DNA of 50,412 nucleotides from Pseudoalteromonas luteoviolacea NCIMB 1942 (GTDB lineage Bacteria; Pseudomonadota; Gammaproteobacteria; Enterobacterales; Alteromonadaceae), in assembly GCF_001625595.1 (NCBI RefSeq), contig NZ_AUXT01000195.1, positions 1 to 50,412 on the forward strand. The letters are read 5' to 3'. Below, piece by piece: positions 1 through 8,653 of this stretch. The notes under the pieces were generated by a model. The model ran no database searches. It was given only the letters and a program-made list of their open reading frames with translations, and was not told where the DNA came from. The translations under genes were made by a program, and so were the position numbers. How positions within the stretch are numbered: position 1 is the stretch's first letter; every line of letters begins with the position of its first letter.

Positions 1-21
1 GATTGGCGCAAGCGTTTTTTT
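1..21 (+). terminator. Tail of a possible rho-independent terminator cut by the window edge
   Basis: A GC-rich GGCGCAAGCG run is followed directly by seven T (15-21). This looks like the right arm and T-tract of a terminator whose left arm lies outside the window. It would end a transcription unit to the left that cannot be seen. The rest of the stretch before yrdA is AT-rich with no gene. Confidence 0.25.
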
Positions 22-174
22 AAGAAAAGTTATAAAAATACATTGTTCGTGTAATTATCAACCTAAACGCACTAAAATAGAATGTTTAACGTACAAAAGT
101 CGTGTTTAGACCCTATAGCGATTTATATGATTAAACTCTAAACTAGGCAAATCTTCTTTTAAGAGTCTTAGATT

Positions 175-705
175 ATGATAAGAACATATAAAGGTATTGC
201 TCCTAAATTATCCGAAGGGGTTTATATTGACGAAAGCGCAGTATTGGTCGGTGACATTAGCATTGGCAAAGATAGTAGTGTTTGGCCCCTAGTCGCCGCA
301 CGTGGGGATGTCAATTATATCAAAATTGGCGAAAGAACAAATGTACAGGATGGTAGTGTCCTTCATTTAACACGAAAAAGCGCTGCAAACCCAAAAGGCT
401 ACCCGCTCATTATTGGAGATGACGTGACCATCGGGCACAAAGTGATGCTACATGGCTGTCAGTTGAGCAATCGAATACTGGTCGGTATGGGTGCAATCGT
501 TATGGACAATGTCACAGTTGAAGATGATGTCATCATCGGTGGTGGTGCTTTAGTCCCTCCCAATAAAACACTAAAGTCCGGCTATTTGTATGTTGGTAGC
601 CCAGTAAAACAAGCACGCCCTTTAACAGATCAAGAGCGCACTTTTTTGAAAGTGTCTGCACAAAATTATGTAGAGTTAAAAGACGAATATCTACAAGAAG
701 GTTAA
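175..705 (+). CDS. yrdA: Gamma-carbonic anhydrase family protein YrdA
   Basis: The 176-residue protein is a left-handed beta-helix built of hexapeptide repeats, of the gamma-class carbonic anhydrase/YrdA family. RGD at 43-45 and NVQDGSVLH at 56-64 are family hallmarks. H64, H88 (IGHKV) and H93 (LHGC) are positioned as the three metal-binding histidines of the trimeric enzyme. In E. coli yrdA neighbours yrdB and aroE, as here. Its 3' end overlaps the convergent yrdB by 15 bp. No strong ribosome site precedes the ATG. CO2 hydration activity of YrdA-type members is uncertain; the family fold is clear. Confidence 0.93.
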   Translation: MIRTYKGIAPKLSEGVYIDESAVLVGDISIGKDSSVWPLVAARGDVNYIKIGERTNVQDGSVLHLTRKSAANPKGYPLIIGDDVTIGHKVMLHGCQLSNRILVGMGAIVMDNVTVEDDVIIGGGALVPPNKTLKSGYLYVGSPVKQARPLTDQERTFLKVSAQNYVELKDEYLQEG

Positions 706-930
706 CTCTATTTCACCAGACGCCGAGTAATCTTCATCTTCAATACGTTGCTCGGCCAGCATTTCGTAATCAAATTGGTGGTTTCTAAAATGGTTGATAG
801 GCTCTAGTTCAGTTTCGGGCACAGCCACTACACAAGGGACTATCATGCCTGACACCATAGCCGTAAACACCAAACGACGTCGTGACCCATCAAAGTGTAT
901 ATCATCATTGAATAAAATAGCTTGATTCAT
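691..930 (-). CDS. yrdB: DUF1488 family protein (YrdB-like)
   Basis: A small 79-residue acidic protein matching the DUF1488/YrdB type: an N-terminal F-x-D-D-x-x-x-F-D-G-S-R-R segment, then a hydrophobic strand (VFTAMVSGMIVPCVV). No biochemical function is known for the family. It starts one base after the aroE stop codon, so the two are almost certainly co-transcribed and perhaps translationally coupled. Its end overlaps the 3' end of yrdA on the other strand. Confidence 0.85.
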   Translation of the reverse strand: MNQAILFNDDIHFDGSRRRLVFTAMVSGMIVPCVVAVPETELEPINHFRNHQFDYEMLAEQRIEDEDYSASGEIELTFL

Positions 931-931
931 T

Positions 932-1741
932 TTATTTTGCCTTCTCTAGCAAAGGGTCAACATTCGGATATTTTCCTCGCCACACCGAGTATGCCTCCGC
1001 AGCTTGACCGATTAGCATACCCATCCCATCCATTAAATAGCAGGCATTGTTATTGTTGGCTAGCCACGTTAGAAAACTCGTACGCTCATCGCTGTAAAAC
1101 ATGTCATAACCCCATATGACCTCAGCCACAAGCTGACTTGAAATATTTGGCGTGTCGCCAGTCACACTTGATGAGGTTGAATTTATCACACCGGTATAAA
1201 GTAGCTCAGGTATATCATCAAGTGGCGCAGCCACCACGTCTCCATATGGCGCAAATAGCTCAGCCAATGCTTGTGCTTTTGAGACCGTACGATTCGCAAT
1301 CACAATTTGCTTTACACCCGCTTTGAGTAAAGGATAGATACACCCTCTTGCGGCACCACCAGCACCTAATAATAAAACCACAGCATCTTGTACTTGCGCT
1401 TGATGTCTTTGTAGATCAGCGACCAAACCCGCGCCGTCGGTATTGTCACCTAGGACCAATCCATCCTCTTGTAACTTTAATGTGTTCACTGCACCGGCCA
1501 ATTTTGCTCGCTCCGTAAGTGTGTCTGCATAGTCAAACGCTGCTTCTTTAAAAGGTAAGGTAACGTTCGCACCTTTACCTCCACCAGCAAAGAAGTCTTT
1601 GATACTACTTATAAAGCCATCCTCTGGTGCAAGTATCGCAGTATATTCGATATGCTCATTGAGTTGAGATGCAAATTGCGAATGAATCTCTGGCGATTTA
1701 GAATGCTTTATCGGGTTACCAAAAACCGCATATTTGTCCAT
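932..1741 (-). CDS. aroE: Shikimate dehydrogenase (NADP+)
   Basis: Reduces 3-dehydroshikimate to shikimate with NADPH in aromatic amino acid biosynthesis (cytosolic). The 269-residue protein is the normal length. The shikimate-binding segment NPIKHSKSPEIH is at 9-20, catalytic K65 lies in NVTLPFKE, and D102 in GDNTDGAGL completes the pair. The nucleotide-binding loop is GAGGAARG near 127, followed by ANRT, the usual NADP-discriminating region. The ATG is preceded by TTAGG. Only 26 bp separate its start from the divergent haemoglobin gene, so its promoter must lie in or overlap that gene's 5' region. Confidence 0.95.
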   Translation of the reverse strand: MDKYAVFGNPIKHSKSPEIHSQFASQLNEHIEYTAILAPEDGFISSIKDFFAGGGKGANVTLPFKEAAFDYADTLTERAKLAGAVNTLKLQEDGLVLGDNTDGAGLVADLQRHQAQVQDAVVLLLGAGGAARGCIYPLLKAGVKQIVIANRTVSKAQALAELFAPYGDVVAAPLDDIPELLYTGVINSTSSSVTGDTPNISSQLVAEVIWGYDMFYSDERTSFLTWLANNNNACYLMDGMGMLIGQAAEAYSVWRGKYPNVDPLLEKAK

Positions 1742-1767
1742 TTTTAGCCTAACAATAGTGATAGTGA

Positions 1768-2229
1768 ATGAAGCAGTTAATTAAACGCATCTTTCGCAAA
1801 GATGCAAGTGAAGATCAAACCACACAAAAAAATCATCAAGCTCCAACACCAGAGCGCACCCCCTATGAGATATTAGGTGGCGAGCAAGGTACTCTCGCAC
1901 TCGCCAACCGCTTTTACGATATTATGGAAAGCGATCCATACGCGAAGCCACTTTACGATATGCACCCACTACCACTCGATAGGATCCGCCAGGTATTTTT
2001 TGAATTCCTTTCAGGGTGGTTAGGCGGCCCTGATTTATTTGCGGAGAAATACGGCCACCCTCGCCTACGCATGAGACATATGCCATTCCCCATCAACCAA
2101 GACCTGCGCGATCAGTGGATGCACTGCATGGATAAAGCATTAGAAACAGAAGTAGATAACCCACTATTGCGAGAGGGACTGAGAAAATCCTTTGCCCAGC
2201 TTGCGACACATATGATTAACCAAGACTAA
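1768..2229 (+). CDS. Group II truncated haemoglobin
   Basis: A 2/2 haemoglobin of 153 residues. The globin domain runs from about residue 32 (YEILGGEQG) to 150; the proximal haem ligand is H104 in RMRHMPF. W117 (DQWMHC) is the tryptophan typical of group II at position G8. An unusual charged, Gln/Thr-rich extension of about 30 residues precedes the globin fold. Group II members bind O2 and NO and are linked to oxidative or nitrosative stress handling; the ligand here is not known. It lies upstream of and co-oriented with a chemoreceptor that also carries a haem-binding motif. Confidence 0.9.
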   Translation: MKQLIKRIFRKDASEDQTTQKNHQAPTPERTPYEILGGEQGTLALANRFYDIMESDPYAKPLYDMHPLPLDRIRQVFFEFLSGWLGGPDLFAEKYGHPRLRMRHMPFPINQDLRDQWMHCMDKALETEVDNPLLREGLRKSFAQLATHMINQD

Positions 2230-2332
2230 AGTACTATTTAAATAAATGCACTAGACAAGTTACATTTGCGCTGAGTCAAATCTCAATCTAGAGTTCGCAC
2301 GCATAATAGACACTTAATTCAAATTAGGTGCA

Positions 2333-3940
2333 ATGCGTGTGAAGTCTATTCAACATAAAATATATGCCCTACTCGCCATTACGGGTGTGCTGGTATTGAT
2401 CGCCAGTATTCTTAGTAACAGCAATCAACAGAAATCCCTTGCTGAGCAAACCGTCGAAACCAACATTAGACTGCTTGCAGATAATTATTTCGATTCCATC
2501 AATACTATGATGCTCACTGGCACGATGGCAAATCGCCAAATCTTAGGTGATAAGTTACGTAACCACGACAATATTGAAGATGCACATATTATCCGTGGTG
2601 AAAAAGTGAATGCCTTATATGGCCAAGGTAATCCAAATGAATCGCCACAGTCCTACTCCGAACGAGCAGCACTCAACGGTGAAGAATTACTGGTTATTGA
2701 GCAAAAAGGTGATATGCGGGTTATGACCTATTTAAAACCCATGGTCGCCAGCGCTGATTATAAGGGTACAAACTGCCTTGGCTGTCACCAAGCGCAGGAA
2801 GGTGATGTACTGGGCGCTGTGAAAATTAGCTATTCACTAGAAGAGATTGACGATACGGTCCATGAAAACACCTTACTAAGCACTGCTATTTTGACAACGA
2901 TATTTGCCACTGCGTTTTTGATCCTTGGTATTTTATTCCGCAAGCTCTTTATTGTCAGGCTGAAAAACCTCGGCAGAACTATGCGACTGGCTACGACGAA
3001 CCAAGACCTTAGCTTACGTATAGATGATGAGATAGACGACGAACTAGGCCGATTGGCCACAAACTTCAATAAAATGATGGCAGCGTTTAAAGACAGTATT
3101 GCAGAGATGTCACGCTCTTCTAAAGTACTTATCCACTCTGCCGAGCACATTTATACAGCCGCAGAGACAACAGAGGCCGCAATACAATCGCAAAAACAAG
3201 GCACGGATTCAGTTGCGGCGGCCATTAATGAGCTGGAAAGTTCATCCAGTGAAGTCAAAAATACCACGCACTTTGCCTCAGAAAAGTCGGATAGCAGCAA
3301 TCACCTCGCAGAGCAAAGTATGTCGATTGCACACACGACTGAACAAAGCATCAATCAGTTAGCGCAAGATATAAGAGACGCGTCAAACCAGGTGAGCCAA
3401 CTGCAAGCGCAAACTTTGGCTGTGGGTAAAGTCTTAGAGGTGATCAGTAGTATTGCAGAGCAAACCAACTTGTTGGCGCTCAATGCAGCAATCGAAGCCG
3501 CCCGTGCAGGCGAGGCCGGTAGAGGGTTTGCAGTCGTTGCAGACGAGGTCAGAACACTTGCAACTCGTACGCATGACTCTACAGATGAAATCCGCAGAAC
3601 TATAGATAAGCTGCAACAAGAGGCAGAGCAAACAGTCAATGCCATGAATGCTTCTTGCTCCGAAGCGGACGATCGCGCTCAACAGGTGCAACAAGTCGCG
3701 CAGGCGCTAAAAGATATTTCGTCGCAAATGCATGAGATCAATGCGCTTAATGTGCAAATTGCCGATGCCACCGAGCAGCAAAACTTAGCGGCTGAAGAAA
3801 TAAACCAAAGCGTCATTGCAATAAGAGACAATGCAGAGCAATCACTGGTAGATGCTCATGGCAGTAAACAAGTCAGTGAAGAGCTACTAAAGCTGGCCCG
3901 CTCGCTCGACGAGCAAGTAAGAGGTTTTAAGCTAGATTAG
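2333..3940 (+). CDS. Methyl-accepting chemotaxis protein with a periplasmic CxxCH haem c motif
   Basis: A 535-residue transmembrane chemoreceptor. TM1 is at about 11-28, a periplasmic sensor at 30-180, TM2 at about 183-205, then HAMP and a cytoplasmic signalling coiled coil. The hairpin tip (EQTNLLALNAAIEAARAGE, near 372-395) is the highly conserved CheA/CheW contact. The sensor carries C148-L-G-C151-H152, the covalent haem c attachment motif, as in Tll0287/DUF3365-like sensor domains. I infer redox or gas sensing feeding into chemotaxis; the ligand is not known. A weak AGG ribosome site precedes the ATG. The gene ends at a strong bidirectional terminator. Confidence 0.93.
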   Translation: MRVKSIQHKIYALLAITGVLVLIASILSNSNQQKSLAEQTVETNIRLLADNYFDSINTMMLTGTMANRQILGDKLRNHDNIEDAHIIRGEKVNALYGQGNPNESPQSYSERAALNGEELLVIEQKGDMRVMTYLKPMVASADYKGTNCLGCHQAQEGDVLGAVKISYSLEEIDDTVHENTLLSTAILTTIFATAFLILGILFRKLFIVRLKNLGRTMRLATTNQDLSLRIDDEIDDELGRLATNFNKMMAAFKDSIAEMSRSSKVLIHSAEHIYTAAETTEAAIQSQKQGTDSVAAAINELESSSSEVKNTTHFASEKSDSSNHLAEQSMSIAHTTEQSINQLAQDIRDASNQVSQLQAQTLAVGKVLEVISSIAEQTNLLALNAAIEAARAGEAGRGFAVVADEVRTLATRTHDSTDEIRRTIDKLQQEAEQTVNAMNASCSEADDRAQQVQQVAQALKDISSQMHEINALNVQIADATEQQNLAAEEINQSVIAIRDNAEQSLVDAHGSKQVSEELLKLARSLDEQVRGFKLD

Positions 3941-3961
3941 CCTGTACGATTAATCCAACCA

Positions 3962-3987
3962 AAAAAGGAACCAAAAGGTTCCTTTTT
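3962..3987. terminator. Bidirectional rho-independent terminator between the chemoreceptor and hemF
   Basis: Eleven-base stem AAAAAGGAACC / GGTTCCTTTTT with an AAAA loop. A and T runs on both sides make it work in both directions, for the chemoreceptor gene (+) and hemF (-). Confidence 0.9.
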
Positions 3988-4018
3988 ACTTTGTAATTTA
4001 TGACAAGCTACTCACCAA

Positions 4019-4942
4019 TCACAGATTACTTATATTCAACCAATCTTGTGGTTTTAAAAAGTGCTCATATAAACGCGCTTCGTTTGAGCCAGACTCTGGT
4101 TTGAAATCATACTCCCAACGTGCCAAAGGTGGCATCGACATAAGAATAGACTCTGTACGACCACCACTTTGCAAACCAAACAAGGTACCTCTGTCCCAAA
4201 CAAGATTGAACTCGACGTAGCGGCCACGACGGTATAACTGGAACTCTCGTTCTTGTTCGGTAAAAGGTTGTGCTTTTCTGCGCTCAATAATAGGAATGTA
4301 AGCGGGTAAAAACCCTGCTCCTACTGCCTGCATAAAGGCAAAACTCTTATCGAATCCCCATTCATTCAAATCATCAAAGAATAAACCGCCGACTCCGCGA
4401 GTCTCATCACGATGTTTGAGGTAGAAGTAATCATCACACCACTTTTTGTAGTTTGGATAAACGGCTTCACCAAAGGGGTCACATAGCTCTTTAGCAACCT
4501 TGTGCCAATGCTTAACATCTTCTAATTGAGGGTAAAATGGTGTTAAGTCAAACCCGCCACCAAACCACCAAATAGGTTCTTCGCCTTCTTTTTCAGCAAT
4601 AAAGAAGCGCACATTTGCATGACTTGTTGGGATGTGTGGGTTTTTAGGGTGGATCACCAATGACACACCACAGGCGTGAAAACTGCGACCCGCCAATTCA
4701 GGGCGATGTGCCGTTGCAGATGCTGGCATTGACGCACCATATACATGAGAGTAGTTAACGCCCCCCTGTTCGATAACATCACCACCTCTTAGAACTCGTG
4801 TTCGACCACCGCCACCTTCTGCACGCTCCCACCTATCTTCAACAAACTTGCCGCTGCCATCAGCTTGCTCTAAACCTTGGCAAATGTCGTCTTGTAATTT
4901 TAGTAAGAATGCTTTGACTGTCTCTAGATTTACTTTACTCAC
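4019..4942 (-). CDS. hemF: Oxygen-dependent coproporphyrinogen III oxidase
   Basis: Converts coproporphyrinogen III to protoporphyrinogen IX using O2, in cytosolic haem biosynthesis. The 307-residue length is standard. Diagnostic segments are GGVNYSHVYGASMPASAT, HPKNPHIPTSHANVRFF, WWFGGGFDLTPFYP and the C-terminal RRGRYVEFNLVWDRGT. It is the last gene of the yrdD-tsaC-hemF operon, 4 bp after tsaC. Two predicted haem-binding proteins lie directly downstream on the opposite strand. Confidence 0.97.
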   Translation of the reverse strand: MSKVNLETVKAFLLKLQDDICQGLEQADGSGKFVEDRWERAEGGGGRTRVLRGGDVIEQGGVNYSHVYGASMPASATAHRPELAGRSFHACGVSLVIHPKNPHIPTSHANVRFFIAEKEGEEPIWWFGGGFDLTPFYPQLEDVKHWHKVAKELCDPFGEAVYPNYKKWCDDYFYLKHRDETRGVGGLFFDDLNEWGFDKSFAFMQAVGAGFLPAYIPIIERRKAQPFTEQEREFQLYRRGRYVEFNLVWDRGTLFGLQSGGRTESILMSMPPLARWEYDFKPESGSNEARLYEHFLKPQDWLNISNL

Positions 4943-4946
4943 CCGA

Positions 4947-5522
4947 TTAGCTCCTAAAGACTTTGCCAGTCATTGCATCGCGGATTTGGCTTGGAGAAGT
5001 ACGTCCGCCTAATTCGCCGTCTTGATAAAAACCAACGCGCTCATTAAACATCGCTTTTGCTTCGTCAATAGTCATCGCTGGATCTTCACCGCTGAAGTTG
5101 GCACTGGTAGACACTAAAGGCTTGCCAAACTCCTGACAAAGTTGCTTTACAACTGGGTGATCGGTCACACGAACAGCGATACTTGTATGCTCACCAGTTA
5201 GCCACTTCGGGGTCGTCGATTTAGCGGGCAATACCCAAGTTACCGGACCTGGCCAAGCAGAGAAAATTTCAGCACGTTTATCCATTGGGATTTTGGCGTC
5301 ATCAACATAATTCAAACACTGTGCAAAATTATCCGCAATCAAGATCAACCCCTTTTCTATCGGGCGCTCTTTCAAAGCCAGTAATTTGTGCACCGCCCCC
5401 TCACTATCAGGGTCACAACCAAGACCAATAATTGCCTCTGTCGGATAACAGATCAACTCGCCTTGCTGTAACGCTTCAATCGCCGATTGTGGCTGTTCAT
5501 TAGGTGTTTCATTGTGAGTCAT
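4947..5522 (-). CDS. tsaC: Threonylcarbamoyl-AMP synthase (TsaC/YrdC/Sua5)
   Basis: Makes threonylcarbamoyl-AMP from Thr, bicarbonate and ATP, the first step of t6A37 tRNA modification. The YrdC fold is evident from the ICYPTEAIIGLGC, KERP, PGPVTWVLPA and VSTSANFSGE segments. I chose the ATG at 5522 (191 aa, close to E. coli TsaC), which has GAGG six bases upstream. An in-frame TTG at 5534 would add four residues but has no ribosome site. The start overlaps the end of yrdD by 14 bp, pointing to translational coupling. Confidence 0.94.
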   Translation of the reverse strand: MTHNETPNEQPQSAIEALQQGELICYPTEAIIGLGCDPDSEGAVHKLLALKERPIEKGLILIADNFAQCLNYVDDAKIPMDKRAEIFSAWPGPVTWVLPAKSTTPKWLTGEHTSIAVRVTDHPVVKQLCQEFGKPLVSTSANFSGEDPAMTIDEAKAMFNERVGFYQDGELGGRTSPSQIRDAMTGKVFRS

Positions 5523-6087
5523 AGGGATCCTCAATCATATGCTGACAAGCTTTTTGTGGACATTGTAGCATAGCTTTGCCCGCGCGCTGTTTTTGCACCA
5601 TAACCGGCCAGTTACACTGTTCACACTGATGCGCAACCGGGTGCTGATTTAAACTGTACTTACATTTGGGATAGGCATCACAAGCATAAAAAAACTTGCC
5701 GTATTTGTTCTTGCGCTTTTGTAGTTGGCCTTTTTGACACTTAGGGCACGTCGGTAAAGATTCAGACTCCTCTTCATCTTCGTGCACAATAAAGTGACAC
5801 TCCGGATAACCCGTACAACCAATAAACATTCCGTAACGACCATTTCTAATCACTAGTTGTTTACCACATTCAGGGCAATCGGCATCATTCAGAATTTTTA
5901 TGTCATGACTGTCATGATGTGCAAAAGAGCGTATATAGTCACAAGTTGGATAGCTGGCACAGCCAAGAAACGCCCCATTTTTGGAATGCTTGACCACCAG
6001 CCCAGAACCGCACTTTGGACAGACTTCATATTCTTTTTCTAATGCATGCTGATTAGCATTAAAAAGTGAGTGGTCAATTTTGCTCAT
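5509..6087 (-). CDS. yrdD: Topoisomerase-type C4 zinc-ribbon protein (YrdD-like)
   Basis: Consists almost entirely of zinc ribbons like those at the C-terminus of DNA topoisomerase I, with no catalytic topoisomerase domain. There are four modules, opening with CPKCGSG, CPECGKQ, CPKCQKG and CEQCNWP; each ends with a second Cys pair such as CASYPTC. It probably binds single-stranded nucleic acid; the exact role is not established. The ATG at 6087 has AAGG eight bases upstream. An ATG nine codons earlier (6114) has no ribosome site. First gene of the yrdD-tsaC-hemF unit. Confidence 0.88.
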   Translation of the reverse strand: MSKIDHSLFNANQHALEKEYEVCPKCGSGLVVKHSKNGAFLGCASYPTCDYIRSFAHHDSHDIKILNDADCPECGKQLVIRNGRYGMFIGCTGYPECHFIVHEDEEESESLPTCPKCQKGQLQKRKNKYGKFFYACDAYPKCKYSLNQHPVAHQCEQCNWPVMVQKQRAGKAMLQCPQKACQHMIEDPYDSQ

Positions 6088-6283
6088 TGGAATAACCTTG
6101 GGTTGTGCACGCATCGCGCTATTTCGCGCTATTTTACTCCGTGTACGCGATTAGATAAACAGGTACATTTAACCGCAAAACATATAAAAAACACAAAAAA
6201 CACAAAAAATTGACAAAAAAAAACAAAACTACACACAGTGAACCCGCTTTAGGTACTTTCGACATTAAATAAGGAGATTTTTA

Positions 6284-7042
6284 ATGCGCCAAACCGTGTT
6301 TATTCTATGCTGTGTTTTGTTTTCACTCTCTTCTCAAGCAAGGCAATATATTTATCCTGAAAATGTATACTTTTTTAAAACTAGCTGGGGTGTTGAACTT
6401 GCTGTTTCTGTGTCGTGGAATAGCTCTTCAAAAAAGCTAGACTATACAATATTTAATCAACAAGGTATTGATACCGATATCGCTCTAAGAGAATTTGCTA
6501 GCGCGGCATTGGCCAAGCGTATTTATCGTTACTATGAAACTACACCTTGTGGCCACGACTGTCGTACTCATTATAGTATTGATGATCAATTAGCAAATGG
6601 TCGAAAGGACGGTTCCAACACACAAAGGGAGTCAAACCTAGGCTGGTTCAGCAGTTTTTTAAACTTATTTTTTTCAGGTGCAGGTACTACTACAACCACT
6701 CAACTAGTTAACAATATAGAGCGCAATTCTGGAGCAGAAAATCAATCACAATTCAGCATTATTACCTCTTCTAGCGGTTATGGTAGTAAGGCTACGGGTA
6801 TTTGCAAAATTACAGCGACTACATGTGTTCCAATAGATGCAGAAGTAAAACATTTAGGAAACAAATTAACATTTAAGTTTAATTATAAAACAAGTGGAGG
6901 AGGAACGCCTAGCAGCGAAACTCTTGCTGTCACAAACCTAATTGACGATTATTCAGCCTCCATTGAATATGCCTGTATTACTACTTTTACAGGTTCTAAC
7001 GGACGTATGGTTGCCCAAACCACCTGTTTTAGATCTAACTAA
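6284..7042 (+). CDS. Secreted protein of unknown function in an AT-rich insert
   Basis: Not recognised. The 252-residue product has a signal peptide (hydrophobic FILCCVLFSLSSQA, predicted cleavage near 19) and is otherwise hydrophilic, rich in Ser, Thr and Asn. Five cysteines in the mature part (CGHDC, CKITATTC and C-terminal ones) suggest disulphides in the periplasm or outside the cell. A good AAGGAG site precedes the ATG. The gene is more AT-rich than its neighbours and runs against them, between smg and yrdD, which usually lie together in this operon context. I infer acquisition by transfer. No function can be assigned. Confidence 0.7.
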   Translation: MRQTVFILCCVLFSLSSQARQYIYPENVYFFKTSWGVELAVSVSWNSSSKKLDYTIFNQQGIDTDIALREFASAALAKRIYRYYETTPCGHDCRTHYSIDDQLANGRKDGSNTQRESNLGWFSSFLNLFFSGAGTTTTTQLVNNIERNSGAENQSQFSIITSSSGYGSKATGICKITATTCVPIDAEVKHLGNKLTFKFNYKTSGGGTPSSETLAVTNLIDDYSASIEYACITTFTGSNGRMVAQTTCFRSN

Positions 7043-7069
7043 TTTAGTCAAAGCCTACAGGATTATTGC

Positions 7070-7543
7070 CTAGTGCAATAACCCGGTAGGTTGTTCAAAT
7101 ATTAAGTCTTCCATTTGTGCGTAGGCATGCTCTTTACCTGGCACATTAAATAACACCATTAAGATCACCCATTTTAGATCATCTAAACAAATGGACGACT
7201 TCTCTAGTGCCATCATACGGTCGATCACCATTTCTCGCGTTGTACAGTCAATGACCCCTATTTGCTCAACAAACATTAAAAAACCTCGGCACTCTACATC
7301 CAGCACTCTGCTTTCTTCTTCTGTATAAATGCGAATGGCCGAGTCTGGTTTTGCGTTTAAGTATGGGAATTCATCACTGTGTTGTAAATCTGCTAGTTGC
7401 TCCAACCAATCAAGCGCTTTGTAAATTTCGTCTTGATTAAAACCAGCCCCGACCAGTTCATCGGTCAATTGATTTTGCTCTACGAAGATATCCGCTTCGC
7501 TGTGAATATAGTTCTCAAATAAGTACATTAGGATATCAAACAT
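7070..7543 (-). CDS. smg: Smg family protein (DUF494)
   Basis: A 157-residue acidic, mostly helical protein with the characteristic start MFDILMYLFENYI and the VIDRMMAL / VILMVLFN segments of Smg. Molecular function is unknown. It follows dprA with a 2-bp gap, the conserved dprA-smg pair of gammaproteobacteria. An imperfect hairpin (7054-7090) overlaps its 3' end and may help stop convergent transcripts, but lacks a clear T-tract. Confidence 0.92.
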   Translation of the reverse strand: MFDILMYLFENYIHSEADIFVEQNQLTDELVGAGFNQDEIYKALDWLEQLADLQHSDEFPYLNAKPDSAIRIYTEEESRVLDVECRGFLMFVEQIGVIDCTTREMVIDRMMALEKSSICLDDLKWVILMVLFNVPGKEHAYAQMEDLIFEQPTGLLH

Positions 7544-7545
7544 GT

Positions 7546-8625
7546 TTAACCCCTCGCTAATTTGATGTAGCCGTTTAATACACGTTCTACTTTGTCTTCA
7601 AGCTCTAAGTCCAATAGTCTGGCAAGTACCTGCTCTACTGGCCACTGGGTCCTCTGCACTAAGGTATCTACGTCTGTCACCTCATAGCCGAGATTTTGCA
7701 AAATGGGGCAACTCTCCTGCGGTTCTTCACTTTCTATAATATATAGACTGTTTTCGGGTAAAAAGCTCACCTCTTCGAGAATATCGCTGACATGTTCAGT
7801 GAGTTTGGCTCCCTGCTTGAGCAAAAAATGGCACCCTTGGGACAAGCTATGACGAATTGACCCGGGTATCGCGAATACCTCTTTATTTTGCTCCAGCGCA
7901 TATCGAGCGGTAATTAGTGAACCACTTTTTATTTCCGCTTCCACCAGCAACACTCCCAATGACAAGCCAGAGATAATCCGGTTACGCCTCGGAAAGTGGC
8001 TTGCATGGGCGCGGATCCCCGGTAAAAACTCACTAATCAGCAAACCTTGCTCTGCAATACGCCAATATAAGTCGCGATGACGCTGCGGATAAATCACATC
8101 AACCCCAGTGCCCAATACCGCAATGGTTCCCTTGTTACAGTCCAATGCTCCAGTGTGTGCTGCACCATCAATTCCGCGAGCCATGCCGGACGTGACTAGT
8201 AAATTTGACTGACTCAGCTGTTTGGCAAAGTCGTACGCAATATCGAGCCCTGTTCGAGAAGCTGAGCGGCTGCCTACAACGGCTATCTGAGGGTGTTTTA
8301 GCAACGCAGTATTTCCCCTGCAAAATAATAGCCAAGGTGGATTGCAAATATGCGTCAGTGCAACTGGGTAGTGTTTATCGAAAAATTGAATAATGTGTAG
8401 GTTTTGGGCCTCACACACCTTAATTACTTGGTCTACTCGCTGCCAATCCACACGATGTAATTGTTTGGCAACCTCCTCTGATAGCCCAAGTTGCAGTAAA
8501 TCTGAAAGGCCCAGTGAAAATAATGAAGGTAGGGAAATCTTTTGCTGTAGAGCCAACAAAGTTGAAACGCCGAGACCCCGGCACAATTGTAAAGCAAGTG
8601 CTTGTCGTATTGATAACTTATCCAC
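7546..8625 (-). CDS. dprA: DNA-processing protein DprA (Smf)
   Basis: Binds incoming single-stranded DNA and loads RecA during natural transformation. The Rossmann-like core shows VVGSRSASRTG, TSGMARGIDGAAHTGAL, VLGTGVDVIYP and FPRRNRIISGLS, all DprA hallmarks. A helix-hairpin-helix-like N-terminal region and a winged-helix-like C-terminus complete the 359 residues. The start is GTG, with AAGGAGG four bases upstream. Second gene of a LysM-dprA-smg unit. Confidence 0.95.
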   Translation of the reverse strand: MDKLSIRQALALQLCRGLGVSTLLALQQKISLPSLFSLGLSDLLQLGLSEEVAKQLHRVDWQRVDQVIKVCEAQNLHIIQFFDKHYPVALTHICNPPWLLFCRGNTALLKHPQIAVVGSRSASRTGLDIAYDFAKQLSQSNLLVTSGMARGIDGAAHTGALDCNKGTIAVLGTGVDVIYPQRHRDLYWRIAEQGLLISEFLPGIRAHASHFPRRNRIISGLSLGVLLVEAEIKSGSLITARYALEQNKEVFAIPGSIRHSLSQGCHFLLKQGAKLTEHVSDILEEVSFLPENSLYIIESEEPQESCPILQNLGYEVTDVDTLVQRTQWPVEQVLARLLDLELEDKVERVLNGYIKLARG

Positions 8626-8653
8626 GCTCCCTCCTTGAGCATTAAATATATAA

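Noticed and set aside
922..1326. Small plus-strand open frames opposite aroE, and similar frames opposite other core genes
   Set aside because: They lie within well-supported genes on the other strand, lack ribosome sites and have implausible compositions.
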